64,000 nt of DNA from GCA-2689995 sp964529325 (GTDB lineage Bacteria > Fidelibacterota > Marinisomatia > SCGC-AAA003-L08 > GCA-2689995), in assembly GCA_964529325.1 (NCBI GenBank), contig CAZGWH010000002.1:21385-85384 (forward strand). Direction: 5' to 3'. A model generated the notes under the pieces. The model made no database searches and had not been told where the DNA came from. It was given only the letters and a program-made list of their open reading frames with translations. How positions within the stretch are numbered: the stretch's first letter is position 1; the number at the start of each line of letters is the position of its first letter. Below are positions 63,075 to 64,000 of this stretch, piece by piece. The translations under genes were made by a program, and so were the position numbers.

Positions 63075-63337
63075 CAGAATCGATATCAACTAAATTTCCA
63101 AAGATTGATATTTCAACTATATTAGAAACAATTTCATTGCATTCAATGATGGTAGATATATCCCCTCCATATCCAAAAATAACTGCAGATGTTGATGATG
63201 ATAAATTTATAAACTGTGCAGAAGCATCAAATACTAAAATAATAATAAGTGGTGATAAGCATTTACTTGATGTTGATGGTTATAGTGGAATTGAAGTGTT
63301 AAAACCTTATGCGTTTATTACAAAGTATTCTAAATAA
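63071..63337 (+). pseudogene. PIN-domain toxin remnant (COG1569-like), 5' truncated
   Basis: The open frame from about 63062 gives 'VAESISTKFPKIDISTILETI', 'DVDDDKFINCAEASNTKII' and 'SGDKHLLDVDGYSGIEVLKP', the C-terminal half of the PIN-family toxin of VapC-like/COG1569 systems. The acidic 'DDDKF' and 'GDKHLL' motifs are kept, but the N-terminal catalytic Asp region is missing and no antitoxin gene is adjacent. A TTG at 63137 is too late to restore the domain. It joins the Kazal/beta-helix gene within a few bases of 63070. Confidence 0.7.
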
Positions 63338-63576
63338 TAAAGTGTCTTTATATAAAAAGGTGGGGGCTCGAAACAACGCTTTATGTGTCTATAAAATGTA
63401 TAATAATTAATTGCTATAGAGATAATAATTCGACTTACTGATATGGATTAAGCATGCATAATTAAACTAAATCTTTGATTTAAAATCAGTGTGATGTGTG
63501 AATTTGTTAAAACGGAAAATAAGTGTTAAATTACAAAGTACGAAACGGTTTTAAAATTCAATATAGGAACACATTA
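63338..63576. other. Intergenic region
   Basis: 239 bp without a supported gene, between the PIN remnant and the FISUMP-type gene. TATAAT-like boxes exist but none is decisive. The gene start at 63577 has AGGAA 8 bases upstream. Confidence 0.4.
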
Positions 63577-64000
63577 ATGAAATTTACGCATATAATATAT
63601 TTACTCCTTTTTACATTTCCTTTTACCCAAACGGCGGAAATCACAAATATAACGGTCGCCCAAAGAACAGACGGCAGTAAACTTGTGGATGTCTGTTATG
63701 ACTTACAGGGCGATGCCAACTTTAGTGTATTTACTGTAAGTGCAGAAGTATCTTACGATGGCGGAGCCAATTACACCTCAATAAGTACGGTAACAGGCGA
63801 TATTGGCGGAGACATCGAAGAAGGCGCAGGAAAATGCTTTATATGGAACTTTGGCGAAGAAACCGGGGAATTATTTACCTCTACCGCAAAAATACAATTA
63901 ACGGCCGATTCTGCACCATTACCACCCCAGCCGGGAGAATGCACCGACTACGACGGCAATGAATATCAAACGGTTTTAATCGGTGACCAAGAATGGATGT
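63577..64000 (+). CDS. Secreted protein with Ig-like and FISUMP domains, 3' end outside window
   Basis: ATG at 63577, preceded by AGGAA; the frame is open to the window edge (141 codons). Signal peptide 'IIYLLLFTFPFTQTAEI', then an Ig-like module ('VDVCYDLQGDANFSVFTVSAEVSYDGG', 'AGKCFIWNFGEETGE') that I know from FCB surface proteins, and the beginning of FISUMP ('CTDYDGNEYQTVLIGDQEWM'). Base composition is clearly richer in G and C than in the housekeeping genes, like the Kazal fragment, suggesting a different origin for this end of the window. Confidence 0.75.
   Translation, partial: MKFTHIIYLLLFTFPFTQTAEITNITVAQRTDGSKLVDVCYDLQGDANFSVFTVSAEVSYDGGANYTSISTVTGDIGGDIEEGAGKCFIWNFGEETGELFTSTAKIQLTADSAPLPPQPGECTDYDGNEYQTVLIGDQEWM

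Overview
The window is a strongly AT-rich stretch of a Gram-negative bacterial chromosome. Gram-negative build is shown by LptF/G permease, HflK/HflC, outer-membrane barrels, lipoproteins and LspA. A type-A (Por/T9SS-like) C-terminal sorting tail, FISUMP domains, dockerin-tailed secreted proteins and repeated Cys/Asp modules of the form 'GCMD..ACNYD' point to the FCB superphylum. The closest match from memory is Candidatus Marinimicrobia (SAR406); this is inference, since no rRNA gene is present.

Layout. 1-1970: tail of a dockerin-bearing propeller gene with an internal TGA, a FISUMP-dockerin protein and a small orphan. 2050-12640: dense housekeeping run on + (ileS, dksA-like, lspA, rluD-like, xer, pckA, hpf, metK, ahcY). 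12645-17433: large lipoprotein, PorV-like barrel, convergent lptG. 17476-20640: rplM-rpsI-rpsB-tsf, terminator, frr, terminator. 20650-25633: radical SAM/DUF512, der, secreted metalloprotease, YigZ/IMPACT. 25883-26649: an IS200-like/RAYT transposase between two diverged copies of a four-hairpin module. 26682-29277: LamG/beta-helix protein and a start-less YHYH-dockerin ORF. 29279-32118 (-): porin-like barrel, DadA-like oxidase, MORN protein, 51-residue membrane protein. 32210-34368: M43 metalloprotease with dockerin, hydrolase. 34374-35614: candidate small RNA, COG1579 zinc-ribbon protein and RNase P RNA. 35628-41942: recJ, fabH, acyl-CoA dehydrogenase, ybeY, CNNM/CorC, mazG. 42015-48808: FGE-domain lipoprotein, acidic Cys-rich protein with a cohesin-like N-terminus, PG-binding lipoprotein. 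48960-50891 (-): hflK-hflC. 50959-53852 (-): ECF sigma, anti-sigma-like protein and membrane CHAT protease. 53956-57660 (+): two small membrane proteins flanking a SelW-like selenoprotein gene, then a propeller lipoprotein. 57663-60399 (-): dedicated sortase and its VIT-vWA target. 60646-62094: TPR/Fis-like regulator. 62095-64000: visibly more GC-rich right end with degenerate palindromes, a broken Kazal/beta-helix gene fused to a PIN-toxin remnant and the start of another FISUMP-type gene.

Main discoveries. (1) A gene of 74 codons at 54137-54358 reads through an in-frame TGA that sits exactly at the Sec position of the SelW/Rdx family and is followed by a hairpin that fits the bacterial SECIS consensus. 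(2) An ECF sigma / anti-sigma-like / CHAT-protease operon looks like a protease-gated transcription switch. (3) The RAYT-like element has paired hairpins conserved by compensatory changes. (4) Four dockerin-tailed proteins share the window with one cohesin-like, sorting-tail protein, which suggests a surface docking scheme. Several modular surface genes are broken at sharp junctions (158, about 28490, about 63070).
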